64,000 nucleotides of DNA from Sanguinoderma infundibulare (Eukaryota; Basidiomycota; Agaricomycetes; Polyporales; Polyporaceae). This document shows, piece after piece, positions 34,746-45,386 of the stretch. Under the pieces are notes generated by a model. The model ran no database searches, had not been told where the DNA came from, and saw only the letters and a list, made by a program, of their open reading frames with translations. The DNA lies in assembly GCA_032821775.1 (NCBI GenBank), contig JAVLRN010000006.1, positions 3,162,001 to 3,226,000 of the forward strand. Direction: 5' to 3'. A program made the translations under genes and the position numbers. Numbering within the stretch: position 1 is the stretch's first letter; each line of letters begins with the position of its first letter.

Positions 34746-35369
34746 CTACCGGATAGGTGAATCATGCGATTGCAGAGCCATGATGAAGGTAAAGCTTGCT
34801 CTATGTATTCCGCCCGGACGAACGCAACAACCTGTGTCATAAATACGATCATCCAGGATCCACGACGACAGGCAAAGGCCGGATTGGGGATAACGGTCGA
34901 GCATTGAAGATCCTGGTGTGAGGCGAGACGGAGGACAGGGACGTGAGCCGTGGATGCGATGATGCGCGACCGGTGTACGTTCGCGCTTAGGATGTGGGTG
35001 ACGACGGTGGTTCGATTGATGACATTGGGGAGATGACTCGAACGGCTCGAACCTCCGAGCACCGGCAGCGTCTGCTTCACTTGATACCGCTTCGAGTGCG
35101 GATCGCGGCGAGAATACAGCCTGGAGGCGGGCATGTCGGCGCCATGTGGGTTGATTTCGCAGCGGAGCAACGGCCTCCCCTGAAGAGACGCAGTATTAAA
35201 GACCTGATGAGAGGACAGAAACGATTCATTACTCACTGGTGTTGTGCCTGCCCACCCGGTCCCATGCCGTCTCTTCTTCCGAATTTGCGGACAATGACTT
35301 TACTCGCTCGCTCACTTCCCATTCGACCTCGAATGTATGTGTCCGCCACGATCTTCTTGTCCAGGTCAT
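34746..35369 (-). CDS. Unrecognised two-exon candidate gene, unit 1
   Basis: Exon 35237-35369 (MTWTRRSWRTHTFEVEWEV) ends at a GTGAGT donor. A 57-bp intron leads in phase to exon 34746-35179, giving 188 residues with a His/Arg/Pro-rich second half. Phase agreement and intron size are the only support; no domain is recognised and the start may lie further upstream. Confidence 0.28.
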
Positions 35370-35656
35370 AGCGCTAACGATGTTGTACCCAGCGAGGTGT
35401 GCTCCCCCTGAACCGGTCAGACGGGTGATAAGGGTATGTTAGCCATCAGACAAAAGTGCGTTGGCGATAAACTCACCTGAATTTCTGTTCACAGACGTAC
35501 GTGTCCGGGAAACTCGTGGCGCTGCGCCGCGCTCCCCCCAGTCTTGAAGCCCTCGTGCTCTTCCCCTCACCCCACATCTCTTCCTCGCACACTCGCCACT
35601 CCGTCGAATCGTGAACCCCGTTATCGAACCATCCACTGCGACTATGCATTCGACAT

Positions 35657-36591
35657 ATGGCGTCTGTAAACGGCATCCGCGTCGGCCTCTACGTCGTCTT
35701 GGTACGTCTCGTGAGCCGAACAACCCAACCCGGGCGACGCTGACCATGACCATGTTGGACGGGGCCCGCTCCGCAGTGGCTCTTCTCCGCCGTCCTCCTC
35801 GGCCTGACGGGCACGCGCCTCCACTACACGCTCTTCCCCCCGCCCTTCGACCCGCTCAACAACGGCCAGCCGTTCTACGACCCCATCGTCGTCGAGCTCC
35901 TCGCGACCTCCGTCCTCGCCCTCTTCTGGTCGTCCTACATGTACGTCACCGAAGCGCTATCAGTTCCCACCCCGCCGGGGCGATAGATCATGGGGCTCAC
36001 CATGTGTACATACCGCGCTGACGATCTCCGTGGCAGCATCCATATCATCCACCGGAGCTACGACTACGGCCGATTCTCGAGCTTCGCTGCCGAGCTCCTC
36101 GGGCTCCTGGCGCTCTTCACTCTGTTCCTCGTCGGCGCCGCGATCGCCTCGGTACGTCCCGCTCTCCTCCGTCCTCCGCCCTCTCTCCACGCATCTGTCC
36201 CGTAACCCCGCCTCCCGACTCGCGCTGACGCCCGCGCCACGCGTAGACGCTCTGGGGCGACCTCTTCTGGTGCCACCAGTTCTGGCAGTGCCGCATGCTG
36301 ACCGTGCTCGTCGCGTTCGCGTGGATGTGCTGGTTGATGACCTTCGCGCTCGTCGTCATCTCCATCCTCTTCGCCGTCGCCAACTCGGCATTCTTCCACC
36401 CGCTCCACGGCCGGTACGACCCCCGCGCGAGCTTCTTCGGTACGTCGTCGTGCCTTCTGTCGGTCTAGTCAGTGGTTCGTGTTGTGCTGACGGTCTCCGT
36501 GTCCGCATTGTGCGCAGGGCCCAACAACCGGAAGGAGCGTCGCTGGCGCTTTTGGTGGGGGCGTGGGGCTGCCACTGCGCGCCCTGTATAG
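35657..36591 (+). CDS. Four-helix MARVEL-like membrane protein, unit 2
   Basis: Exons 35657-35701, 35777-35940, 36037-36151, 36247-36439 and 36518-36591 give 196 residues. The protein is nearly the same as the unit 1 copy, with a few conservative substitutions such as Phe to Leu in helix 4. The last exon differs: after RWRFW the unit 1 stop is missing through local sequence change, and the frame runs 11 residues further (WGRGAATARPV) to a TAG at 36589-36591. All splice sites are intact, so the gene is probably functional. Confidence 0.7.
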
Positions 36592-37463
36592 TTTGTTCTT
36601 CGCTCTCCAGCGTTATTTCCTGAGAATCTGGGCTTTCATAATACCGTCTCGTATTGTACTTGTGCACTCGTCCTGTAATATACAGCTCTGTACAACACGA
36701 GTACCCGCACACGATCAGCACCGCACATCGCGCCGCATGACCACCGCTCTGAATTCATCCACACACCTAAGTATGCACTCTGAGACGACGGGCGCTACCG
36801 CCGCGCCCGCTTCGTCTCTGAGCCGTCCTCCCTGTGCTCCCTACCAAGTCGCGCGCTGCTGTCGCGGTCGCCGCATGCGCACGGAGCTTCTCTGCCGCTG
36901 CTCCTGGGCACCCACCCGCAGCCTCAAACCGCTCTCTAAGCGCGCGAAAGGCATCCTAAGAACGGAGATAGATGGACGGCGACCGGCTGAACGTGAGTAG
37001 CGCAGAGTCTCAGGCGAAGCACAGACAGGCTCCGAGGGCGGCCAGGGAGAGACTCGGAGACGACGAGCAGACTACGAGTCGCTGGCTCATCTCACACGAT
37101 CACGTGGTTCACACGTAGTGCGTAGTGCGTTCTTCTCCGGGAAGTCGTGGTGATTTAGCGAGATGTCCGTGATAGATATTGTCCCCTAGGACCTGACCGG
37201 CCACTTCGGATGCCCCAAAGCAGAGGCATAGTTTAACAAGACTAAACGATGGTATTTGGTACCAAATAAGATGGGGATTCGAAACAATGACAGGAAGGTA
37301 CGGGGGGCGAAGCCCAGCTCTTATATACACACAAGTCCGAGCACTAGCACGGCGGCACGCGGATCCAGGTTCGAACCCAGCTACAGGTTTGAATGTACGT
37401 CAGGGTCAGAGTCACGCATCACGAGAGTGCACGGCGCACCTGTCAAGCACACAAGTCGCAAAT

Positions 37464-38645
37464 TTACACGGAGTGGCGGGTCTTCAGCAACCGCGCGTAT
37501 TTCGACGTGTGCGGCGCGAGCTTCGTATGCCCCTTCACGAACTCGAACAGCTGCCCGCGCATGCGCGCCTCGTGGAACTCGAGGGCGTCAGGCCCAGGGG
37601 GTGTGGTGAAGATCCGCTTGTACAAGTCATCCAGCAGCCGCCTGTCTTCCGCGTTCTTGCAGTTCACGAAGCCGTAGTCGGCGACGACGGACGGCGGAGG
37701 CGCCAGTGCCGCCTGTCCGTGGATCCCGTAGAGGAGCTTGTACATGTAGAGCTTCAGGCGCCAGATGGACTTGAACGATCTCGGGGCACCAGCCATGACG
37801 TCGAGGAAGAAACGAGGGTTTGGGAAGGAAACGCCGCACCGGTAGAACAGGACGGGGAGGGAGGATGTCTCGTACGCGGTGCAGAACTGGTCAAAGGTAC
37901 AGCGTCGGATGAGCTGCCGGTACGAGTTCGCGAGCTCCTCCTCGTCACCAATGACGAAGCCAAACCCCATCCACAAGCCATCGAGAAGAGGCTCGGGGTG
38001 CACTCCGGATACCAAGATGGAGTAGAGAAAGAAACAGGCGAGTTTGGCGGGGGAGAACGCACGAATCTTCGCTATAACCTGCTCGGCGGTGTCCTTCGGG
38101 GAGCCGCCAATGAGAGTCCAGGCGTCCATCGCACCTGGCGTTTGAAACATGGCCGCGGCGGTTTTGTCGTTCGTGGGTTGGCCCATAGGCAATCCGTTAA
38201 GGACATACGGGTGTTGGAGGAGCCACGGATAGCATGCGCTTCGGCTATCCGGCGGAAGCGCTTCGAAGACACCCTTGACGCCCTCAAAGAGTCTCCCCTC
38301 CTTCCTCCACGTGCGGACCTCTTGGGGGGAGACAGCACGGTGCACGAGCACCTCCTTCCATAGATCGCAGATCATGTCCAAGCCGGTAGGGCCGGATGCC
38401 ATGACGGCCTTGTCGAACCCGTAGTCGAGCATGGTCTGCTCGTCGTGCGGGACGAGATCCTTGAAGCATGCGCGGGCGAGGTGATAGGCTGTGTCGATCG
38501 GCTTGTCGGTCTTGCAGTCGAAGATGTGCCACGGCCAATGTTGCTTCTGGCACTCGGTGCTGCAGTACCAGACGTTCTTGCATCCGGCACATCGTTTGGC
38601 GTCTTCGGCGTCCATGGAGCAGCGGGCGCATTTGTGAGAAACCAT
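37464..38645 (-). CDS. MYND zinc-finger protein, unit 2
   Basis: A single-exon frame of 393 residues. I chose the ATG at 38645, giving MVSHKCARC, because an AG acceptor just upstream (TTGCAG) suggests a leader intron and the MYND finger begins at residue 6. All eight zinc ligands are present: Cys 6, 9, 19, 22, 28, 32, His 40 and Cys 44. MYND fingers bind Pro-rich peptides and recruit partners, often in transcription regulation. The 350-residue C-terminal part has no recognised domain but is shared by a pseudogene at 11.5 kb and by short fragments in each unit. No SET domain is seen. It is transcribed toward the MARVEL-like gene. Confidence 0.85.
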   Translation of the reverse strand: MVSHKCARCSMDAEDAKRCAGCKNVWYCSTECQKQHWPWHIFDCKTDKPIDTAYHLARACFKDLVPHDEQTMLDYGFDKAVMASGPTGLDMICDLWKEVLVHRAVSPQEVRTWRKEGRLFEGVKGVFEALPPDSRSACYPWLLQHPYVLNGLPMGQPTNDKTAAAMFQTPGAMDAWTLIGGSPKDTAEQVIAKIRAFSPAKLACFFLYSILVSGVHPEPLLDGLWMGFGFVIGDEEELANSYRQLIRRCTFDQFCTAYETSSLPVLFYRCGVSFPNPRFFLDVMAGAPRSFKSIWRLKLYMYKLLYGIHGQAALAPPPSVVADYGFVNCKNAEDRRLLDDLYKRIFTTPPGPDALEFHEARMRGQLFEFVKGHTKLAPHTSKYARLLKTRHSV

Positions 38646-39283
38646 TCTGCAACTGAAAATGCGAGCCATCAGATATGCATCTCTCCAACAAGCGAGATGC
38701 TGAAGATGTACCGTCGGTGGTGGGGGAGTAGGATGAGGGCAAGTGGTGACGATGCTCATCTGGTGGGGCGGCGAGCGTTGGCTGTGGTTGTGTCAGCTGC
38801 AAGGCGAATCCCGGCCGATCCCTTATCTCGGCCACATCGAGAACCTCTTCACCTCCACTATCTGGGCATTGACGATTCCTTCTCCGAGAAATCATGCGAT
38901 CGGGCACATGTGAGGGGCGGGCAGGAAGATTTTGGCGGGAACCTTGTCCTGCTGAATACACAGACGCATCCCTGTGCCAGTGAGCCAAACATGCAGCAAC
39001 GCAGTGGAGACTGAGATCGGTTTAACATAGATACAGCCCATCGCAACCGCACGGAACTCGGCGTGCGGGGCTTCCCTGCTCCGGACGTCCGTAGACAGAC
39101 ATCACCCCGCTCGACTGTGACGTGCATCGGACGTTCTCGCGGTTCCGACGGCATCTGCATTCGCCGTCGGTCACTCGAGTGGCAGGCGGGGACCGTGTGA
39201 TCCAGCTGTGGGGTGGCTTCTGATATGTATCTACCCTCGACTGCGTTGGCGGCATTGACGGAAGGGGTTCGAGCGAGCATATC

Positions 39284-39804
39284 GAAGCACCTCGATGTTT
39301 GCCTGTTCTGGAGCAGCCAGCCGTTCGACCTTCATTTATTACGCCTGGTCACATCACCAACCAGGTTGGCTTTTACAGCCAAACTCAACGAGATTGACAG
39401 GGAGGAGGTGCACCAACATGTTTAATGCGGTTCCCGTGACAAAGGACTCCGAGGGCCGCTTGTCCAACTTCGAAGGGAGGGTCGTCACGGTCACGTCCGC
39501 GTCCACGGTTATCTTCTGCCCGCTGTTGTTAACAAGAGGGACAAGCTCTTGCGCCACAATTGTCAATGCGGCGCGGAACCAAGCACTCACAATAACGGCC
39601 TTTAATATCACAGGCATCTGCTCCAACGAGTGGCCTTGTACTCAAGGTCAAGTTGAGCGTTGTGTGAGCTGCGTAGGCTTCTACCAGTGTGCGAAGATTT
39701 CGATAGCCAGCGACATCATCAGGCGGTTCATGTATGCGGCCAGAGTGTGCGAGGGCGTGACGGGAGCTGGTGGGAGCTGAGCTTGAGCTGAGCAGAAACA
39801 AGTT
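39284..39804. other. 521-bp segment present in unit 2, absent from unit 1
   Basis: The flanks (ATATC on the left, TTCAA on the right) are contiguous in unit 1. The segment shows coding-like stretches on the minus strand, for example AQELVPLVNNSGQKITVD and EAYAAHTTLNLTL in different frames, but I recognise no family. No terminal repeats or target duplication are evident. It may be an insertion in the ancestor of units 2 and 3 or a deletion in unit 1. Confidence 0.8.
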
Positions 39805-40164
39805 TTCAACGATGGTGACAGCCGGCATGGGAAATGTGGCGGTGTAGGCGCTTCAGCTGCCCGATATGGATTCTGACCGTTCCTCTCGCCAGCACAACCT
39901 GTTGCAACGTACGATCTCGATCAGAGTCGGGCGGACACTTATAAAACGCCATCCTGAATCTACAACGAGACTCATCTGAAACAGGTAAGACCATTACTTT
40001 TTCCCATCTATGACCGCCACATCGTCTATGTGTCGGAGACGTTTTCGAACGCCATGTTCGAGCAGGCAGGTATCGGGCTGACGTACTGCAGATTTATCTT
40101 GCGCGATGAGAACCCGTTCTATGCATACACTCTGAAACTGCGAAATCCAGGCTCAGGCTTATCG

Positions 40165-41442
40165 TCACTGCTCGACCACCCTCTCCACAATCGCCCGTCC
40201 ATCCCTCGCACGCGTGAACGCGAAGACCGGCGGCCATCCGATGAACGGACTCTCCAACTTCGGCCGCTCAAATCGCTCCAGCGTCGGCCAGCTCGCGAAC
40301 AGCGCCGCGTTATAAGCCGGGAGCGCAGCGCAGAAGCGGGCGCCGCTTGCTCTGCCGGGGTCCGCCATGTGGATGTGGAGTCTGGCCGGCCGCCAGATGA
40401 ACGTCTTGATCGCGGGACACGCGGCGCGCCACCGGGCCAGATGCCTGTCGAACGGGACGAACCCGTACTTCTGTGCTCTGCTCTGAACATTCTAGAGATT
40501 AGTACTGAGACCGTTATGCGCAGGACAAGGACTCGGACGTACGCCGAATGGACTGCCATGTCTGTCCTCGTCCAGCTCGAGGTGCACCAAAAAGGGAAGA
40601 ACTAATCCAGAGCGTTCCAAAATCTGCGTTGGCCAGAGGTCCTTGCTGGCGTCGAGCACGTCGTGATCCGGCGACGGTCCGAGTAGCACTCTGACAGAGA
40701 CGAGAGATGTGCAGAGGAGGCGTAGGAGGTCCGACGCGACGCAGCGGTCCGTGGCGCGCACGAGAGTGAGGTGGGTGATGTTGACATGGCAGAGCAATGC
40801 GCTGACACACAGAGCCGGCCAATGGACCGTCCCGATGTTTCTAACGAGGATCCAGAGCTTCGCGAGGACCCTCCTCCATGGCTCCATTGGGTAGCGGCAG
40901 CGGATAAGGGAGGTCCGGGGCTGGATGCTTAGGGTCGTAGCGATGGCCACGCCGGTCAAGGTAATCAGGTGGGAGGGGACTCTGAGCGGCACCCTCAGAA
41001 GCCTTGCGAGCCCGGGCAAATCGAAAGCCAAGTCGGCGATGCGCTGACGGAGTCCATCCAGTGACTCCGGGCGCCGGGTGGAGGCACTGGAACGCACGGT
41101 CGCGCTGTCGACGCGGGGCTTCGAGCCATCCTCGACGCTCTCGAGGACGCATGTGAACCAGCGGTCTTGCTGCCAATTCGTTAGATCCCGGATGTGAAGG
41201 CGTAACGAGCGCATTGCGACCGCACGGCGCAGGTCTGCGGCCAAGGCGCATATGAACGTCTCGACTTGGGTGATGCTGGTCCCGACGGACACGTGGCGAT
41301 AGACGATAGCCTCGGCTTCGGCTCGAAAGAGCTGGGAGACGGACATCATCGAGATAAGGCCGCGCCTCGCCCCGGGATCAGGGAGATCGGCAGCGAGAAA
41401 ATCGAAGACCCTCCTCCAAACCTCTGGCGGAAGATGCGCCAT
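40165..41442 (-). pseudogene. F-box protein, unit 2, truncated by nonsense codon
   Basis: Matches the unit 1 F-box gene from MAHLPPEVW onward, but the Tyr codon after STNL is TAG (40492-40494), ending the product at 316 residues. The frame beyond the stop remains open to 40165, so this is a single lesion. A 3-nt in-frame difference (CGP versus CRYP) also separates it from unit 1. A shortened F-box protein that still binds Skp1 is possible, so it might be expressed as a dominant-negative form. Confidence 0.75.
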
Positions 41443-41886
41443 AGGTGCAGTATGGGGCGTCTGTGGACGCGATGCGGTTAGTGCATTCGGGCAACGCGTA
41501 GGGATCACAACGTACATTTTGACCATTCTCCCCCGGTGATATGGAAAGGAATATAGAGACGACTTTCCACCACCACGGCATGTTTAGTGCCTGGAAGCCG
41601 AGAGGAATGTGAGCAATGATACGAGGATACAAATGAAGCAGCGACCTACCGGCCTGACTAGGCTGATGTATACGAGCCGTAATCTCGTCGAATCGGAAGG
41701 TATTCGCACACCGGGCCCGCGAGGTATTGTAAGAGTGCTATACAAAGCCGAGAACGTTTCTTTAGGTGTGAAAGTAGCAGAGAACGCCAGGGAAAGAGGA
41801 AGAGGGTGGGGACGTGGAGGCACAGCCCGGGGGCACATACAGCCCCCAGCGAGCTGTCGGCGGCACCGCCCGGGCCCTTTGCCGAT

Positions 41887-42023
41887 TCAGTCCAGATCAA
41901 GAACAATCCGCATCTCAGACTCGTCCGAGTCGTCGTCGGACTTGTTGTGGCCGGCGGTGAGCTCCACGACATCCGCCATCCGCATCAGACATGCTTGCGG
42001 AACCGTTCAATGTCTGGGAAACG
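41887..42023 (-). pseudogene. Orphan acidic C-terminal exon, unit 2
   Basis: Same fragment as in unit 1, with MRMADVVEL at its start and the stop at 41887-41889. Confidence 0.3.
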
Positions 42024-42282
42024 AGGGGGATGAGCCGCCGTTGACAGTGGGAAGCAAGTCACGAACCTCACGCGGAAAATTGTTCCGCAGGATGCCGAAT
42101 GAATCGCTCCAAGCGCAGTTATGATTCGATGACAAGACTACACGATGATATTCGGTACGGCACAAGAGGGGGACTCGAAACAGTAGCAGGATAGCAGGGG
42201 GAGGTCGGAGGTCCAGGCTTATGTACACAGGTGCAGCCACTAGCACGAGGGCACGAGGGCCACAGTTCGGCAACTCGCGAAG

Positions 42283-42406
42283 TTAAACGGAGAAGCGGTT
42301 CTTCAGCAACCGCGCGTACTTCGACGTGTTCAGTGCGAGCTTCGCGTACCCCCCTCATGAACTCGAACAGCTGCCCGCGCATGCACGTCTTGTGGAACTC
42401 CATAGG
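42283..42406 (-). pseudogene. MYND-family C-terminal fragment, unit 2
   Basis: Same fragment as in unit 1, but an extra C in the CCCCCC run near 42350 shifts the frame. Confidence 0.8.
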
Positions 42407-42544
42407 TTGGCAGCCAGTCAGCAGCAAAGTCGAGTGTCCTCGAAACGTGCGTTTCCATTCCATTTTCCAGTCCATCGCCCCCTCCTCCATCCCAACCAGC
42501 ACCGACACCATCCAGTATCGTCGGACACGACTTCCTCCCCGCTC

Positions 42545-43399
42545 ATCCACACTCCCGTCCCTGATCCACCCACCGACTACACGGAATGGGGCCAGTTCCT
42601 CCACATCGACAAGCGCGATTCGTCGCGAGATCGAGCAGGGGACCTTCCGCATCGCTGGTCAGAACAAGGGTATCAGCAAGCTCCCCACTCATTCACCTCC
42701 GCATATACAGCCCCAACGTGCCGCATATACAGCCCCAACGTGCTCGACTTGACACTCGTCGACCGTCCGTGCTTGACAAAGGTACGTGCTCTCGTCCAGG
42801 GGCCGTCTTCTCTGGTGATTCCGGATAAGGAGCGCGCGGACACTGCGGTAACGTCGTCTATCCTCACTCCCACTCTCGGAACGTCGAGCGCGGGAGTGCG
42901 GGTGAGGGCTGGATCACGACCGCGTTCGAGCTTCGCGGCGAGGCGGCCCTGCCACACATGCTGTGATGTTTGTGCTCCTACCTAGCGCCGCGCTCTTCGT
43001 CTTGTGCTGCTTCGGATGACCGCACGCAAGCTACACTAAGCCGCTCTCCCTCTTTCACTGCAGGCGTCCGACGGGAGCTCGCAGCTGACGATGCGCGAGG
43101 AGATGGAGACGAACCTGATTCGGTCGCTCATCCAGTCCTAGTCCTACTTCGCCATCGTCCGGCAGACGATCCAGGACCTCGTCCCCAAGGCGATCATGCA
43201 CCTCCTCATCAACAACACCTCGCACCAGGTCCAGAACCGCTTCGTCGCCGCGCTCTACAAGCTCGAGCACTTTGGGAGCTCGGAGCTCCTGAACGAGGAC
43301 GAGGCGCTCGTCGCGGAGCGCACGCGTGTGAAGGCGCTCCTGGACGCATACCGGGACGCGTTCAAGACGCTGTCGGAGGTCACGCTCAAGTCGACGTAG
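42545..43399 (+). pseudogene. Dynamin-like GTPase remnant, unit 2
   Basis: GTPase piece at 42545-42781 and GED piece at 43064-43399. Same arrangement and same stop before SYFAIVRQ as in unit 1. A 22-bp tandem duplication (42699-42720 and 42721-42742) disrupts the G3 region. The GED frame stays open after the stop through ELLNEDEALVAERTRVKALL to the end at 43399. Confidence 0.82.
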
Positions 43400-43637
43400 T
43401 CGGTCGAGGGGAGGTATTGGAGTAGATGGGGATGGGCGTTGCTGGTTCACGGTCGCCGCTCATGCACGGGTACGTACGGATGTTCTTGTATCGTTACGCA
43501 GGAGAGGCAGGAATATACTTCGTTTGCCCGAATCTGTGGCTGTGCGTGCGGATGCGATAGCCGAGGCGTTGAGTAGAGCGAGGCCAAGTACGGCAAGGGC
43601 GAGCGACGGGAGTACCAAGTAGAACGGCTATGATAGG

Positions 43638-43697
43638 GCATGTTTTGGGGACTATAGTACGGTAGGAGCATGTTTTAGGGACTATAGTACGGTAGGA
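43638..43697. repeat. 30-bp tandem pair, unit 2
   Basis: Two 30-bp units starting GCATGTTTT(G/A)GGGACTATAG and ending GTACGGTAGGA. They correspond to the shorter pair in unit 1, so the repeat length differs between units. Confidence 0.9.
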
Positions 43698-44963
43698 GGC
43701 CTCTGTGCTATGGTATAGGCGTCTGAGGGACAGGAGGACATGTTCCGGGTACAAGCAGACTCAATTCGCACATCAGGGAGTTCAACGAAAACGATGTATT
43801 TCATTGGAGCTATGCTAGACATAGTAACATAGTACACTACTCGTATATACACACTATGCACTCCCGCGAATCACCGTCCATCCGCCTCGAGAGTCGGGCG
43901 GCATGTGGTGCCCATGGCCCCCACCCCGAACCAACTAGCTCACCTTGGGGTGTCGCTCCCTCAGTTTCAGCTGGGAAATGTTGAGAGATGGGATTGCACA
44001 CGAGGGATGCTGTAGGGAGGAATACCGGAAGTGGCCGACGTCGTCCATGGGCGAGCGGAGATCGTCATACTGCAAAAGTTCGAGATTCGCACACAGTCCT
44101 GAAAATTCGAATAGACGTCAGTACGCGGTGCGAGACTCGAAAATCACACGAGTGAGAACGTACCATGTTCAGATACTCCGCCATGCACTCCCCGATGAGC
44201 GGAGGCTGAGCGGAGGCGGTACCAAGATGCGTGCACAGAACTACGAATGTTCTGTGGACAGACTCGAGTAAGCATTCGCGAACACGCGCTCACACGTGTT
44301 CAGAAGAACGACATACCAAGAGTGCACTTGGCACGATTGCTCACTGCAAAGCGATGACGATGGCCTTCTCACCTGCCCCTGCGCATGTCTTCCCGGACTT
44401 GTCTACATGGTCGAGGCCGAGCACATCCTCTGGTGCGAGCTTGTGATCATAGATTGTATCCTCTGGAAAACAACGATGATGAGCGTCGATCTCGACGCGA
44501 GTGTGATCGCGATGTTAATTCACTAACCGTCTTCGATGCAAGAGGCTGCTTGAAGGTCGCGACCTGGATCAATGTGAAGCGGACCCTGTCAAGTCCTTCT
44601 CCGACATGCCTATTTGTGATTGCCGCGATAAGCGTTCACAATGATGCGCTCCAAAGCGATCATAAGAACAACGTACCAAGTCGTATCCTTGATCGGATCG
44701 CGCCCTCGACACGAGGACCCAGTCGACACTGGCTGGCCTTTGCGAGTTCTGTACAGCACTCGCGCGCCTCCGCTCGTTACTTCCCTGCTGTGCATCTCTT
44801 TCTTCGTGCATGCACCATTTTCCCGCTTTCAGTTTTGTTCTACTCAGACCGCGCGCCTGGATACTCATTAAATCGCTGATTGCAGTACCAAACCGGCTCA
44901 ATGGATCACGTACCAAGTAATGCCGACCCCGGATCAACTAGCTCGATTGGAGAGCTTACAAGA

Positions 44964-45386
44964 GCGTAGCTCACGCCCGGTCGGCGCTTCGGGTCGGTGT
45001 TCGCGAGGAGGAGGATGTAGCCGATGATCGCGACGGACGAGATGAACGGCATGCGATAGTTAACGCGTTCTGACCGCCAGGCGATGAACACGGTGAGGAT
45101 GGTCGCGAGCGCGTAGGGAGGCACGGTGAGCACTTGAGACCGCGTGGCGGTGGAGCCAAGGTCGGCGATGATGGTGGGCAGAAAGAGGGAGAAGGTATAG
45201 AGGGGGAGCGAGAGCGTTTGAAACGCGAAGCAGTACAGACAACTCTTGAGGTCGGTGAGAGCAAGCCAGACAACAGACCAGGCGAACGGTTCATCGCACG
45301 TCGCATCACCGTTGTCTTTGAGTTGTGCGTGGACGTGCGCGCGCTCGTCCTCTGTGAGGAACGTGGACGTGTTAGGGTAGTTCGCT
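44964..45386 (-). pseudogene. Major facilitator (allantoate-permease-type) exon, unit 2
   Basis: A clean exon. A TTTTTTCAG acceptor is followed by ANYPNTSTFLTEDERAHV, FAWSVVWLALTDLK, LPLYTFSLFLPTIIADLG, VLTVPPYALATILTVFIAW and PGVSYA. This is the linker plus helices 7-9 of an anion:cation symporter. Flanking sequence does not provide the other helices, so I class it as a gene fragment, though an intron-rich gene I failed to assemble is possible. Confidence 0.7.

Larger units (their letters stand above)
19401..35535. repeat. Tandem segmental duplication, unit 1 (diverged)
   Basis: This 16,135-bp block aligns collinearly with 35536-52094. Similarity starts abruptly at CCCCAGTCTT (19401 versus 35536); to the left nothing matches. 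Relative to unit 2 it keeps about 170 bp near 21107-21275, lacks a 521-bp segment after about 23.31 kb and carries many substitutions up to 29,579. From 29,580 it is nearly identical to unit 2 except for a patch at about 32230-32710. Confidence 0.93.

Noticed and set aside
37287..38363. Long plus-strand frame (358 codons) over the MYND gene, also at 53846-54922
   Set aside because: It is the antisense shadow of the MYND coding frame; its openness follows from the codon use of the real gene.
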